64,000 nt of DNA from Ferruginibacter sp. HRS2-29 (GCF_024343615.1 NZ_RJUB01000125.1:84088-148087); one strand, 5' to 3'; shown: positions 19,201 through 28,040, counted from the stretch's first letter. Made by a program: numbers and translations. Notes: generated by a model not told the origin, from the letters alone.

Positions 19201-22200
19201 TTCACGCTCGTTAGTGGTACCGAACCGAAGTTGGTAACTGTCACTGATACGTTTGTTACACCCGGGCAGAAAGCTGCCGGAAATGTGATTGCGGAGATAC
19301 CTCCATCCGCAACGAGCGGAACAAATATTTCATCAGCGCCCATATCTGTCCTGGTGCTGCCAGACCAAGGCCTAGTTTCGCCATCTATATCCGTGGTAAA
19401 ACCTGTCATAACCGGGCTGCCTTTATCATCCAGTAATGAGTTGGAAGCAGGAGCAAGATGCATATCGGTTGTTGAAACGAATACCGGGGTGATATTCACT
19501 GAATTTGCATTTTGCGAGAAACCGGCGATGATAGCCGCCAGGTCTGTACGGGCGCTTCCGATGTACCCGAGGGCCGCACCCGAAGAAACGTAATCGTTAT
19601 AATCGATCGTTGTGAAAGCCGTATTGGCAGATGCGGAATAGATCGCATAACGCGTACTTGCAGACGGCATGCTGTTCATCAGGATGTTATTCTGTACGTC
19701 CAGGCCGGTTATGGATGCCGCTACATAAAGAGCTGCGTTGACGGCAGTTGTTCCGCCCTGATCGGTGTTCAGGTTAACGGTATTATAATAAAGTTTGTAG
19801 CCGCCACCAGTGAGGATCGCAATACCATGGGCACCGCGTGCCAGGTTACCGTTGGTTCCTGTACACGATACATCAAAGATCATATTGTTGTATACTGTCA
19901 GGTTAGATGCTGCAGTAGAAGAAGACAGCTGGATACCAAAAGCCTGTTGGGCTGCTGAGTTTTTAATGTCACTCACTTTGTTGTTGGCAACGATACCGTT
20001 GGAATAGGCTCCGGATAATAATATACCCGCAAGATTGGTAACATTTGTTGTTACTCCAAAAACAGTATTGCCTGAAATATTCACGTTCGACTGGTTGGAG
20101 GCGAAGATACCGTTCAAACCGATCTTACCAGCCGCAACAGTTGAACCTATCAGGTTGTTGGCTACAGTGTTGTTTGCATCCATTGTCGTTGCCATACCGG
20201 CGATCCCGATACCGTAATAAGCGCCGGTAATCAGGTTATTCTGGTAAGTATTATTGCTGTTTGAAATATCAGCCTGGTTGCCTAGAGTAGCTGCAGTACT
20301 CATGATACCACCGAATGTTGTTGCCGAACCATTACCGGTAACGATCAGGTTTTTGATGGTATTATTAGTAGCACCGTCGGGAGCTGTGGTGCTGGCAAGC
20401 CAGATCACTGTGCTGCTGGTTCCGGTGCTTGAGTTTGCTACTGTAAGGTCACGTGTCGTTGTGCCGTTGTTGCTACCATCGATGGTGATATAATCGGCAC
20501 CATTGATCTTGATGATCGCAACAGTGCTTGAGCCTGCAATAGAAGCAGTAACACCTGCGGCCGGCCTTACGGTAATTGTTTTAGCCGCAGAGGCTCCTAA
20601 AGCGATCGGGAAAGTGATCGGGAAGGTTTCGCCTGCGCTTGAATAATCTGATTGTAGTTCCAGCACAATATTTCCTGTATATCCGCACGTTAACAGGCTG
20701 CTGATGGCATTTGTAAGGTTGGTGAACGTTCCTGTTGCGCCAACGGTAATGCTGCCTGAATAAGTAGGACAGGTCAATGTGGTACCGGTTGTTGTTGCAG
20801 CCGTAGCAGAATAAAGAATACCACAGCTGTTGCTATTATAAGAGAATACCCAGTAATCGTAACCTGTTCCGGCAGTAAGGCCAGTGGAGGTCCATGATCC
20901 CGGGGTAGTATTTACATATTCAATATATCCTATACCACTTGTTCCAACAGTGTATGTTCCTGAAGGGTTAGGCTGTGGTGCACCAGTTGTGGTTCTTACT
21001 ACCAGGTACCCTGTTGGTACAGGAGCAGGAGCAGCGGTAAAGCTGCCATTGATGGTGGTAAAGCCTGTTCCTGTTGCAGTAAGTCCGGTGGCAACGGTCG
21101 TTGGTACCGTTGGAAGCGGGTTTACCAATACGGCACTTGCCGACAATGTGCTGCTACAAGTTGTTGTCGGATCGGTAGCGGTGGCTGTGTAGGTAATATT
21201 AATCGGAGATCCGGTCACGTTAGTTGGAATTACTGTTCCGGATGCTGAACTCAATACGGTTGCAGCCCCATCCGACCAACTCCAGTTGAGGGAACCTGTG
21301 TTGATAGTTCCTACCTGGCCGGCGAATACGATATTCAATCGTTTTGTAGATAATGCCGGTGTAACAGATGCACTGGCCACCAATGCCTGCACCGATGTTG
21401 TTCCCGACGCAGTGGTTGTTACAGCTGTTATAATAGTATTACCTGCTGTAGCTGTGTAGTATGTAATGGCATTATTTGTAGAATTTGCTCCGTCGTGCCT
21501 TACATCCACAATGATGTTTGATACACCATCCCATGGATAAGGGGTAGATAAAGTAATTGTGTTCAATCCAACCGAATGTGATTGGGTAACCGGGCCATAT
21601 ACCGTTGTCAACCCTGTTGTAGTAAATGCAGTAACGGTGGCGCCGGCGGTGGTGCCGATCCTGATGGAGTAATTGGCGTTCGTTGTTGCATCACCGTTGG
21701 TAGTAATGTTAAAGGTCAGTGCAGTAATATTTCCTGCAACAAGCCCTGCGGCTTGTAACTCCGCTGCAGTATATACCGACTGGCTCCAGTATTGGGAATA
21801 ACGGTTGTTAAATGCAGTCGGTTCCACACCGTTCGCAGTTGTCAGTGTAGTGCCGGTGCCAATAGATGTACTATTACCTGCTGCAATACCTGAGGCACTT
21901 GTACCTGTCAAAGTTAAAGTGCTGCCGCTACAGATCGGGTTAGGTGTTGCGGTTGCAGAAAGAATGATCGGGTTGCTATTTACCGCAAACGTAACCGTTA
22001 CTGCGTTTGAACAACCGGATACGGAGTTAGAAGCATTTAAAGTAATGACTTCCCCTGCTGTTGCAGTAGCTCTTTTATAATATACGGTAGTTGCACTGGT
22101 GCCGGTATAAGCGATTGTTGCTGCCGCATCGGTATACAGGTTCGTGGAAGGAGACCATATAAAAGTTGAATAATCACTTAATGTAGAAGTCACGCTGAGT

Positions 22201-25200
22201 GTTTCGATCCTGCCCGAACAAGTTTGTACCGTGCCTGTTTGTGAAATCGTCAATGCCGGTGCTGTAGTACTGTTGACAGAGATCATAACCCTGTCGCTTT
22301 CGCAGGTTCCGTTGCTATAAGATATGTATAATGTATTAGTAGATCCTGGTGTATAGCCTGTATAGGAATATGTAGGCCCTGCTGTAGTAGCAACTGGCGT
22401 ACCGCCGGAAGCAACTGTATACCAGAAATAACTGGTTGCCCCGCCAACAGCAGTAACTGTGTAGGTAGGTACGCCACATTGATTGGGTAATGTTCCGTTA
22501 TCGGTTGTGGCAGGGGGCAACGGATTTACCGCTACATTCACCGTACCCTGTGCAGTACAACCTGCGTTGCTGGCAGTCACAGTAAACAATGTAGGGCTTG
22601 ACAACGGATTAGTTAATGTTGTCTGATTCGATGGATTTACCACACTTCCTGATGGCGCCCATGAATAAGTAAGCGTTGCAGATGGCGGTGTAAATGTATA
22701 AGTTGTTCCTGTAGGGAAATTAGTAGCTGAGGATACCGTGGTATTTTCGGAGCTAGATGAAACAGTTGAACTGCTGGCTGGATTTGCAGGCGTAAGACTT
22801 AAATAATTTCCAGAATTACCTGTGATACCTATACTTGCAGTTGTACTGGTAAATGCTGCACTGGTTGCACCATAAACAAACTGTACAACCCCCGTATTTT
22901 CATAGAGTTTTACCTGAAGGTTAATGGTAGGCTGGGAGGAACCACCACTGCCCCCTACGTGCATACCCGTCCACTGAACGGTTAATATCCTGCTGCCCGC
23001 TGCACCGGTTGTAGTGTATTGTACGCTACCGCCGGTGGTATTATTATCTTCCCAAAGCGGTGCAATTGTATTTGCGGTACTTGCCAGTACATTTGAAGAA
23101 AGGCCAGTAAACGTTGCACTGGTATTGCCCAATTGTATCAAACCATTCGAAGAAACGCCAAAGACAGTCTGCGCAATTCCATTATAAATAAAAGTAAAAC
23201 CGATCGGGAGGTTTCCAACTCCAACATCATCGCCTATCGCACCGGCTACAGCTGTTCCCGAAATTGCGGAATACGTTCCTGCGGCCCCGGTAAAGATATA
23301 AGCACTGGGTAATGCTGCCGTATTAGGTGCACTTGCCGTAGCGGAAAGTGAAGTCGTTGATCCGCTGCACACCGCTGTTGGTGTTGCTGTCGCAACAACG
23401 TTCGTTGGCGTTGCTGCTGCTGTTATTACAGAAGTTGCAGTACCCTGGCAACCATTTCCATCAGTACCTGTAACAGTATAAGTGGTAGTAGCGATAGGGC
23501 TGGCATTTACGTTCGCCCCGGTAGCTGCACTCAATCCAGTGGCTGGCGACCATGCATAGGTGCTGGCTCCTGTTGCTGTTAAAGCAATTGCCGAACCGCC
23601 GATGCAATAGGTAGCTGAAGGAGGAGTAACACCTACTGTTGGTAATGCATTTACGGTAACAGTTACTTCATTTGACAGTACCGGCGTTGCAGAACCTGCT
23701 GCGCAGGTTCCCTGCAACACATAATAATATGTGCCGGCAGCAAGAGCTCCCGTTGTGTAAGAAGTAGTGGTAGCACCGGTTCCACCGGTTACATTGGTGT
23801 AAGGGCCTCCTGGTGTGCCCGAAACCTGCCACTGCCAGTTAACACCAGATGCGGTAAAGCCTGTTGAACTCAGAACAGTTGTCTGTCCGGTACATCTTGA
23901 TGGTAAGGATGCAGATGCAGTACCGGCGGTTGGAGCATTTACAGTGATTTTTACATTAGATGATGTGGCTGTTGCTCCGCCATTCGCACAAGTCACCACC
24001 AGGCGATACCATGTTGTAGCCGTGATACCTGTAACGGTGTAGGGACTAGTGGTAGCGCCACCGATAGCAGCAAAAGTACCCGGGGCCCCTGCTACATCGG
24101 GAGCTACTTCCCATTGGTAAGTGATACCGTCAAGCAAGGTCTGCCCTGTTCCTCCCAATTGGGAAGACCCTGAGCAGGTTAATGTCAGTACACTTGCAGA
24201 AATAGTTCCGGCAGATGGTGTACCTGCGCAACCTGAAACGTCATATTCATCTGCGCCAATATCTGTGGCCGTATTCCTGGGAGCGCAATCGATATCCGTG
24301 GTAACCCACGATGTGTTGGTTGCATAGTTTGGATCAGCAGCTCCGTTTAACAAAGGAGAACCGGCATGCAGATCTGTTGTGGAAACGAATAAGGGATCTA
24401 CGGAAACAGAGTTCGCATCGTTCGAAGTGGCAGTCTGCCAGTTAGCAAGCGTTGCATAGTCGGTTGCATTTCCCAGACCCACAAAACCATTCGTATTAAG
24501 GACGTAAAGGTCATTGTAGTTAGACAGGCTTCCGGCAGCGCCAATTGCACTGGCTGAAGTAGATACCCAGGTGTAGTGTTTAGCATTACCTGACTGGGCA
24601 GCTGTTACGTTGGCTAATATATTATTCCGAACCCTGAAGATAGGGCCTGAAGCTACGCCGATCTCCAGACAGGTATTTGATAAAGCAAGGTTTGTTGCCG
24701 CAATTCTTACCGTATTAAATTCCGCATAAATGGATGATGCTCCACCACCTCCGGCAGGTTGTAGCGAAAGCCCGATGATCCTTCGGGTGGTAAGTGTGGT
24801 ATTGGTACTGGCGCTTTGAATACCGCCGATAAAGTTGTTGTACACCCTGGTGATCGTTCCGGCCTGGGCGTTATTGTTTATACGGATACCTCTTGTTATG
24901 TTATTGGCATTGGTACCTGTGTTTGTGTTATAAACACTGTTGATCTTATTATTATAAACTTCGCTTGTACCGAGAGCCACACTTGCAGAACCGTTATCAA
25001 TAAAGATACCGTCCACAACTGAGTTGGCCCCACTGGTAGAGATGTTAGAAATATCGTTATTAAAAACTTTAAATCCTGATTGGTTTATCATTCGGATACC
25101 ATACGCTCCCGTACCTGCACCGGTAAGTGTATTGGTAATATCATTGGTTACCGCAGGATCACCGATGCTGTTCCTCAACGCACATGAAGTAGTACCGATC

Positions 25201-26795
25201 TCACAACCTATATCCGGAAATCCTGCAAGGCCGTTTAACAAAATACCGGCATTTGCATTTGTGATCGTAAGGTTATAGAATTTATTACCGGAGTTGGCTC
25301 CTGTTGCATTTGTAGGTGCCGCATTGGTAAGCTGAATGATGCCTATTGACAATGTGTTTGCCCGGTTAAGAGTGATGACACTGTTCTTAATGGTATTGTT
25401 TTGTGCACCATTGGTAGCCGAAACGTTTTGAATGTAAAAGCCATATTCAAGGGTGGAGCCTGATGCGGAAATGTTAATACCATCAAAAGTGATGTAATCA
25501 GCACCGTTTATCCCAATTGCAGATTCTGTACCTGTAGAACCGGCTGAACTTATGATGGGATTGGCACCAGCGCCCGCTTTCTGAAAGATAACCGGGAAAG
25601 TTGCAGTTCCGCTGGTTACGATGAAGGGGATACTGCTTTCAGCAAAGGTTTGCCCTGCTGTTACATTAAAAGTTATCGTTCCCGAAGGAGTACAGCTGTT
25701 AAGACTATTCAAATAAGTGATAGCAGATGTAAATGACGGAAAATTCGTTGCGCTTAACGGCAAGGTATTATCGATCGTAAATGTTTGCACACCCGACGGG
25801 CAGGATGAAGTAGATTGGGAGCCTGATACCGGAGTATTGGACAGTGCACCTTCGGTTACCGCATAAACTTTCCAATAGTAGAGGGTCGCCGGACTTAAAC
25901 CTGTTACGCTAGTTGAGGTTGAGTTTGCAGCAATTTGTTTCTCGAAAACGTAGTTCACTCCATCAGTAGATTTGTAAACAACATAACCAACTTCGTTCGT
26001 CGCGTTGTCTGACCAATTCAGCGTCATGGAGGTTAAACCAATGTTGGAAAAAGTAAGAGCACCGGGATTTCCTGGTATAGCAGGTGTAAAGGTGAATTTT
26101 GTGCCGGAGGTTATAGCAATAGTATTTGCATTATTAACAGTTGCGTAGTTTACGGTGGAGGATGCGGATGTCGCATTTAATGTTACACTTGCAAAAACTG
26201 TCGCGGAATTGCCAAGACCGATCGAAGCACCACTATTGGCACTGTTGGTAGCCATACCAGCCCCATAATAATATTCGATCTTTCCAGTTGTTTCATATAG
26301 CCACGCCTGGAAAGTTGCAGCACCCGCTGTGCTGGCACCAACCCTCGGAACCTGCATGTTTTTCCACTCGATTACAAGTATCCTGTTAGGGGCTGTGCCT
26401 ACAACTTTGTAGTGTACCTTACCCGTTGTTGCTCCGCTATAAAGGTCATCCCAATATGGGGCTATCACTGGCGCCTGATTAGTGGAAGCAAGACTATTTG
26501 TGTAATTGGAGCTCCCTGTCGTAATTGCTGTTCCCATTCTAACAAGGCCATTAGCACCTGCATCAAATTGGGTATAGCGAACGCCGACATACCAAAAATC
26601 GAATCCGATATTTGTTAGTCCTGCAGTACCATCGTCACTATTAGCAGCAACCAACTGAGTTGTACCAGTAGACATATCCTGAAGCGTAGCTCCCGACGAA
26701 GCGGCAAACGGATAAGTTGTAGCACTAATCGTTTGCGCATTCAAAGTACTTATAAGGGCAAAAAACGAAATCAACAACACGTAAAGTTTACGCAT
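13242..26795 (-). CDS. Giant T9SS-secreted parallel beta-helix protein (about 4517 aa)
   Basis: The preferred start is the ATG at 26795, which gives a clean signal peptide (MRKLYVLLISFFALIS...NAQ). An in-frame ATG at 26870 would add 25 residues before it and cannot be excluded. Domains, numbered from 26870: an N-terminal beta-domain with an IAPYWDDL motif (about 50-285) and FN3 (about 290-380). Three separate parallel beta-helix modules lie at about 353-878, 2030-2513 and 2627-3117, each with INGADYITFDG-type rungs and ending in a D[IM]GADE motif as in choice-of-anchor Q proteins. A second WDD-like domain is at about 1190-1400, with several PKD/Ig-like domains between. The end is the shared cassette of about 590 residues, with FN3-like and type A sorting domains (SVYPNPVEGKT). 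It is likely a surface-exposed carbohydrate-binding or adhesive protein. No lyase active site could be identified by eye. Confidence 0.9.
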   Translation of the reverse strand: MRKLYVLLISFFALISTLNAQTISATTYPFAASSGATLQDMSTGTTQLVAANSDDGTAGLTNIGFDFWYVGVRYTQFDAGANGLVRMGTAITTGSSNYTNSLASTNQAPVIAPYWDDLYSGATTGKVHYKVVGTAPNRILVIEWKNMQVPRVGASTAGAATFQAWLYETTGKIEYYYGAGMATNSANSGASIGLGNSATVFASVTLNATSASSTVNYATVNNANTIAITSGTKFTFTPAIPGNPGALTFSNIGLTSMTLNWSDNATNEVGYVVYKSTDGVNYVFEKQIAANSTSTSVTGLSPATLYYWKVYAVTEGALSNTPVSGSQSTSSCPSGVQTFTIDNTLPLSATNFPSFTSAITYLNSLNSCTPSGTITFNVTAGQTFAESSIPFIVTSGTATFPVIFQKAGAGANPIISSAGSTGTESAIGINGADYITFDGINISASGSTLEYGFYIQNVSATNGAQNNTIKNSVITLNRANTLSIGIIQLTNAAPTNATGANSGNKFYNLTITNANAGILLNGLAGFPDIGCEIGTTSCALRNSIGDPAVTNDITNTLTGAGTGAYGIRMINQSGFKVFNNDISNISTSGANSVVDGIFIDNGSASVALGTSEVYNNKINSVYNTNTGTNANNITRGIRINNNAQAGTITRVYNNFIGGIQSASTNTTLTTRRIIGLSLQPAGGGGASSIYAEFNTVRIAATNLALSNTCLEIGVASGPIFRVRNNILANVTAAQSGNAKHYTWVSTSASAIGAAGSLSNYNDLYVLNTNGFVGLGNATDYATLANWQTATSNDANSVSVDPLFVSTTDLHAGSPLLNGAADPNYATNTSWVTTDIDCAPRNTATDIGADEYDVSGCAGTPSAGTISASVLTLTCSGSSQLGGTGQTLLDGITYQWEVAPDVAGAPGTFAAIGGATTSPYTVTGITATTWYRLVVTCANGGATATSSNVKITVNAPTAGTASASLPSRCTGQTTVLSSTGFTASGVNWQWQVSGTPGGPYTNVTGGTGATTTSYTTGALAAGTYYYVLQGTCAAGSATPVLSNEVTVTVNALPTVGVTPPSATYCIGGSAIALTATGASTYAWSPATGLSAATGANVNASPIATTTYTVTGTDGNGCQGTATSVITAAATPTNVVATATPTAVCSGSTTSLSATASAPNTAALPSAYIFTGAAGTYSAISGTAVAGAIGDDVGVGNLPIGFTFIYNGIAQTVFGVSSNGLIQLGNTSATFTGLSSNVLASTANTIAPLWEDNNTTGGSVQYTTTGAAGSRILTVQWTGMHVGGSGGSSQPTINLQVKLYENTGVVQFVYGATSAAFTSTTASIGITGNSGNYLSLTPANPASSSTVSSSSENTTVSSATNFPTGTTYTFTPPSATLTYSWAPSGSVVNPSNQTTLTNPLSSPTLFTVTASNAGCTAQGTVNVAVNPLPPATTDNGTLPNQCGVPTYTVTAVGGATSYFWYTVASGGTPVATTAGPTYSYTGYTPGSTNTLYISYSNGTCESDRVMISVNSTTAPALTISQTGTVQTCSGRIETLSVTSTLSDYSTFIWSPSTNLYTDAAATIAYTGTSATTVYYKRATATAGEVITLNASNSVSGCSNAVTVTFAVNSNPIILSATATPNPICSGSTLTLTGTSASGIAAGNSTSIGTGTTLTTANGVEPTAFNNRYSQYWSQSVYTAAELQAAGLVAGNITALTFNITTNGDATTNANYSIRIGTTAGATVTAFTTTGLTTVYGPVTQSHSVGLNTITLSTPYPWDGVSNIIVDVRHDGANSTNNAITYYTATAGNTIITAVTTTASGTTSVQALVASASVTPALSTKRLNIVFAGQVGTINTGSLNWSWSDGAATVLSSASGTVIPTNVTGSPINITYTATATDPTTTCSSTLSASAVLVNPLPTVPTTVATGLTATGTGFTTINGSFTAAPAPVPTGYLVVRTTTGAPQPNPSGTYTVGTSGIGYIEYVNTTPGSWTSTGLTAGTGYDYWVFSYNSNSCGILYSATAATTTGTTLTCPTYSGSITVGATGTFTNLTNAISSLLTCGYTGNIVLELQSDYSSAGETFPITFPIALGASAAKTITVRPAAGVTASIAGSSTVAIIKINGADYITIDGSNNGTTTRDLTVANSSTGTSSTVIWLASTTAPDGATNNTIKNLIVTGNGSATTFGGIMSTAATLGNQADISNSNNTYQNNLITGAYYGIGIAGMATTMDANNTVANNLIGSTVAAGKIGLNGIFASNQSNVNISGNTVFGVTTNVTNLAGILLSGAYSNGIVANNKVSDIKNSAAQQAFGIQLSSSTAASNLTVYNNMIFDVSCTGTNGNLARGAHGIAILTGGGYKLYYNTVNLNTDQGGTTAVNAALYVAASITGLDVQNNILMNSMPSASTRYAIYSASANTAFTTIDYNDYVSSGAALGYIGSARTDLAAIIAGFSQNANSVNITPVFVSTTDMHLAPASNSLLDDKGSPVMTGFTTDIDGETRPWSGSTRTDMGADEIFVPLVADGGISAITFPAAFCPGVTNVSVTVTNFGSVPLTSVKVDWSVNGAPQPQFDPGVIAIPVGGTATYVVGTFNFLAATVYTITASTTLPNNSTDANTTNDALTINNVTPGLSGTYTVGAGQNFTTLTAAVAAYNARPICGPVTFLLKDAAYAETAININANTGASATNTLTIKPDAGVNATVSGTINNNGIIKLNGADYIIIDGSNNGTTSKNLTFLNSSGNANSSVIWIASTASDGATNNVVKNSIITGAATAGGAVNYGILSGSGTTVGNAAQTANSNNIIQNNTVIKANNGIYARGNTAAPYNENWVITGNTVGSLTAAEYVVSTGIVAENMSNVQISENIVTGVVVPNNANNADGITLTGSIAGGSVFNNKISNVRQNGTSTFGYAGRGLVLSATTTTGTPLIYNNFIADISAYGYDGYITAMGLYVSGGGGYRIYHNSVSLSTPLTVTTSDATAFYVAGSVTGGVLDVRNNIFSNTMSAGSGYTFAIGSNASASAYGNLDYNDYSCTGANLGFTPSVTAQTLADIQTGLGQNTHSISIAPVFVSATDLHLVPASNLFLGDQGVVLPAVTVDIDNDTRPLGASTVPDMGADEYNTPLCTGASGGTATASTTTICNSGTAFISSVGYSGGFGTTYQWQSSTDNFGAVITNIGTATNIYASLITPVINVTTYFRLKVICPNTSSTAYSNIITIQVNNPAFTTAPAATPTAQCGPGSVTLTATASAGATVNWFTTASGGTSIGTGSPLVIPTVSATTTYYAAAEVASPVTGTIGIGEYLAEESLNISPFDHYYGGEKLQYLVLASELTASGLSAGNITSLTFHVSGNGGILYQGFNVSMGATALTNLTSTPVTGLTSVYSTVAPAGLTTPSIGNCTITFSTPYNWDGVSNIVVQTCYSNNNGGGQTTDVLADYVTFDATNYYRADNSTSVCAAATATLGLYSDARPQMTFGGQGKCASARVGVTATINPQPSAVTIVASGSTPMNCGDIKTLTASGGITNEVVSILSQDFNAPTNNWTTTNLSAGGTPANAAWTLRPDGYSYFDATFGDTYGPYHSNDNSQFYHTNSDAQGSGGTTQTILTSPAFSTVGFGTANLSFYHAFTDPFLSASGSVQVSTDGANWTNVKVYNLGSEGTYSSFVQQTFALTAPFLNQPTVYVRFKFDASWDYFWAIDNVVISGNQTIQQPIVWSPTEGLYTDAAATIPYTGGNASVVYAAPTAATTTYQATAATPLPANCNTFGSVTVTVNPSGNWVGKGVTGDWEDIANWCGGVKPTISTAVSIPVLNATLVANGTLKYPEVKNVTPAFAGSITIAAGAANLLINSGATLSVAGNVASSGTLTNNGTIRLVGNTLQTFPGTGTIPDMYNLEIANTGGAGAGVKLTKGFGITNELKPTSGNLELDAFDIAIRSTLAATAYVSEVKPAASFSYNGIGRFSVERFINTGNTAGAHRRTWQFLSVPTTTAPSSTAQTIKSAWQEGAASPSANPVAGYGTRLSSNRFVAAGAPNGFDEGLSTAGPGIKTYRGDVDDWDQGPLNTNEPIANIKGWMVFVRGDRTVTGSSAPTAPTTLRTRGALFTGTQTGISINPEKYGSIGNPYASAIDLTKVDTLNVTNEVYVWDPTLGDGYYGFGRFRTLTKVGDHYEAVPFGGAYPAGISDTIQSGQAIFYKARPGAVATIGFKETAKSSGSRLVNRGGSEGELLTVTLSSLLYPGAPVLLDGAAAIFGKFSGNVDSDDGLKITNSNENTGFRRNGSLLAVERRPAPVNNDTLHLDLNGAKQQSYNWKIAPRNIDEPGRAAWLIDRFLNTTTSISLTDTSSYDFVVNNNAASYAPDRFKIVFKVNVVLPVTITGISAVRNPDRSIKVKWSVENELNIDKYEVERSADGIRFSGIITTAATNSRSYAKDDLSPLAQDNYYRIKATGNNGQVQYSAIVKVAPLKSNGLISVYPNPVEGKTINLRFTDMTEGSYQLQLTNKLGQVVYSGMASVTAASFVKNITLSKVVTAGTYQMKIVDADGKAVNIQVVVQ
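17520..25810 (-). repeat. Three dispersed beta-helix modules inside the 4517-aa gene
   Basis: Homologous modules of about 480-525 codons lie at roughly 17520-18990, 19330-20780 and 24235-25810. Each starts with a phrase like TVG.G.NFT.LT.A, passes through INGADYIT[FI]DG...NNTIKN rungs, then DLH.....L.D.G and T.DID...R, and ends D[IM]GADE. The two on the left are nearly adjacent; the third is separated from them by PKD-type domains. Confidence 0.75.
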
Positions 26796-26915
26796 AAAAT
26801 ATTTGTTTGATTGAAAATTTCCGGAAGTAAAAGCAGTTCTATTTACAACAGCAGTGTAAAATTTCTTCATATAAAATCTATTAAATTTTTGTTTTTTTCA
26901 TAAGACAGCAATACG

Positions 26916-26955
26916 GTACCAGCCACACAAAGGCATACATTGTGAAGCCTGGTAC
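26916..26955 (-). promoter_or_regulatory. Two-tier leader hairpin upstream of the 4517-aa gene
   Basis: Outer arms GTACCAG / CTGGTAC enclose inner arms CACAA / TTGTG with a 9-base loop. It lies 120-160 bp upstream of the preferred start, within the probable 5' leader on the minus strand. A role in leader control is inferred from position only. Confidence 0.4.
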
Positions 26956-27377
26956 ACGGTTATACGGATGTCATCTAAAGGGGAAAAGCAGTAAGATTTT
27001 GGAGAGGATATTGTATTGAAGCGATGAAAATAGTTGATAATTTTTTAACAATAAAATAATTATTTAGAAATGTTAATATCTCGTGAAGACCCTGTAGTAT
27101 AAACTCTACAAAACACGTAGACTTACGCAAAAACCGCACAAACCCGCATAAAACATCATGATTTTCGTCAGGCGTATTGAAAATGATGCCGGAAGAGCGG
27201 AGCCCGAAAAACTGCGGTAATTTGAAAAACCAGGTTAGCCGTTCATACATTTTAACATAGGATATAAAATTTTAAAGTATAAACCGGAAAGTTCAAAAAA
27301 CCACATCCAACTATTATACCCCGCCACGACAGCAGCAAAAAATATGAAAAACCGAAAAAGTCACTTTTTAAAAATCG
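26956..27377. other. AT-rich upstream region, no gene supported
   Basis: This probably contains the promoter of the 4517-residue gene, but no clear TTTG / TAnnTTTG pair was found. A 91-residue minus-strand frame (26975-27250) has no recognisable family and is not called. The stretch from 27468 to 27728, beyond the first palindrome, likewise shows nothing but a weak GCCGAA / TTCGGC hairpin near 27540. Confidence 0.4.
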
Positions 27378-27467
27378 GGCTTTCGTAACCAATTTTTTTT
27401 GAGCATCCTGCCCGGGTACGATAGCGTACCCACCCCGGTACCTCAAAAAAAATTGGTTACGAAAGCC
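27378..27467. repeat. 90-bp palindromic element with perfect 26-bp terminal inverted repeats
   Basis: The outer arms (27378-27403 and 27442-27467) are perfect reverse complements; they begin GGCTTTCGTAACCAA, continue with eight T, and end GAG. The 38-bp centre holds a further hairpin, GGGTACG-ATAG-CGTACCC. The element would extrude as a large cruciform or fold as one long RNA hairpin. It lies between two minus-strand genes and far from either end, so it is not an ordinary terminator. A MITE-like or REP-like origin is possible. Confidence 0.8.
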
Positions 27468-27728
27468 AAAATTTCAAAAATCAAAATTTTCAGAAAAACG
27501 GAATTTACAACAGTGATCAACGGGTGCCGGGTTTGGATGTGCCGAAATCAATCCTCATTCGGCTGGATAACTAATACGGCCTCCCCGACCAGATTTTGCT
27601 CTTAAAAAATGCAGGCCAGGATGGAAGCATCTCTTAAAGTATAATGAATGAAGATAAAAAGGGATAAGTAAGCAATGCATGGTGCTGTTAAAAGTTTCCA
27701 CTAAACACCTGAAAATTGCAGTTGCTTG

Positions 27729-27879
27729 TCCCGTAGGGACATTTTATCGGTAGAAAAATCAACATTAGTTTCATTCCGTGCCGTAGGTACGGTTTGTGCT
27801 TGCATCAACACAAATCGTACCTACGGTACGAATTACGATGACGACAAAAATTGTCTACCGATAAAATGTCCCTACGGGA
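27729..27879. repeat. 151-bp nested palindromic element
   Basis: The outer arms 27729-27754 and 27854-27879 are perfect 26-bp reverse complements (they begin TCCCGTAGGGAC). The inner arms 27781-27798 and 27809-27826 pair over 18 bp with one mismatch (CCGTAGGTACGG core, 10-base loop). Two nested inverted repeats with related words (CCGTAGG) give a cross-shaped fold. It does not encode a protein. It is probably a dispersed non-autonomous repeat. Confidence 0.8.
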
Positions 27880-27987
27880 TAAAAATCTCCAACCTTTAAG
27901 TAAGTGTAGTTTGTCAGGAGACGTTGCTGGCTTCATCGCGGTGATCCATTCTCTGACCACAGCAGGTAAAATATCAGGATATAATCA

Positions 27988-28040
27988 ACAAAAAAAGCGT
28001 GGGCATCATTAAGGTTCAACCCTTAAGAAGCCCACACTTT
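27988..28040 (-). terminator. Rho-independent terminator of the 2916-residue gene
   Basis: On the minus strand, a long stem (AAGTGTGGGC...CTTAAGG / CCTTAA...GCCCACGCTT, some mismatches) is followed by a run of seven T. It lies about 50 bp after the stop codon at 28090. Confidence 0.85.

Noticed and set aside
13242..26795. Polysaccharide lyase activity, suggested by the parallel beta-helices
   Set aside because: No conserved lyase residues could be identified by eye; the fold and the GADE ending alone do not show catalysis.
26975..27605. Minus-strand frames of 64-91 codons and a 68-codon plus-strand frame in the 26.9-27.6 kb gap
   Set aside because: They cross AT-rich control DNA or the palindromic element, match nothing and have unlikely residue composition.
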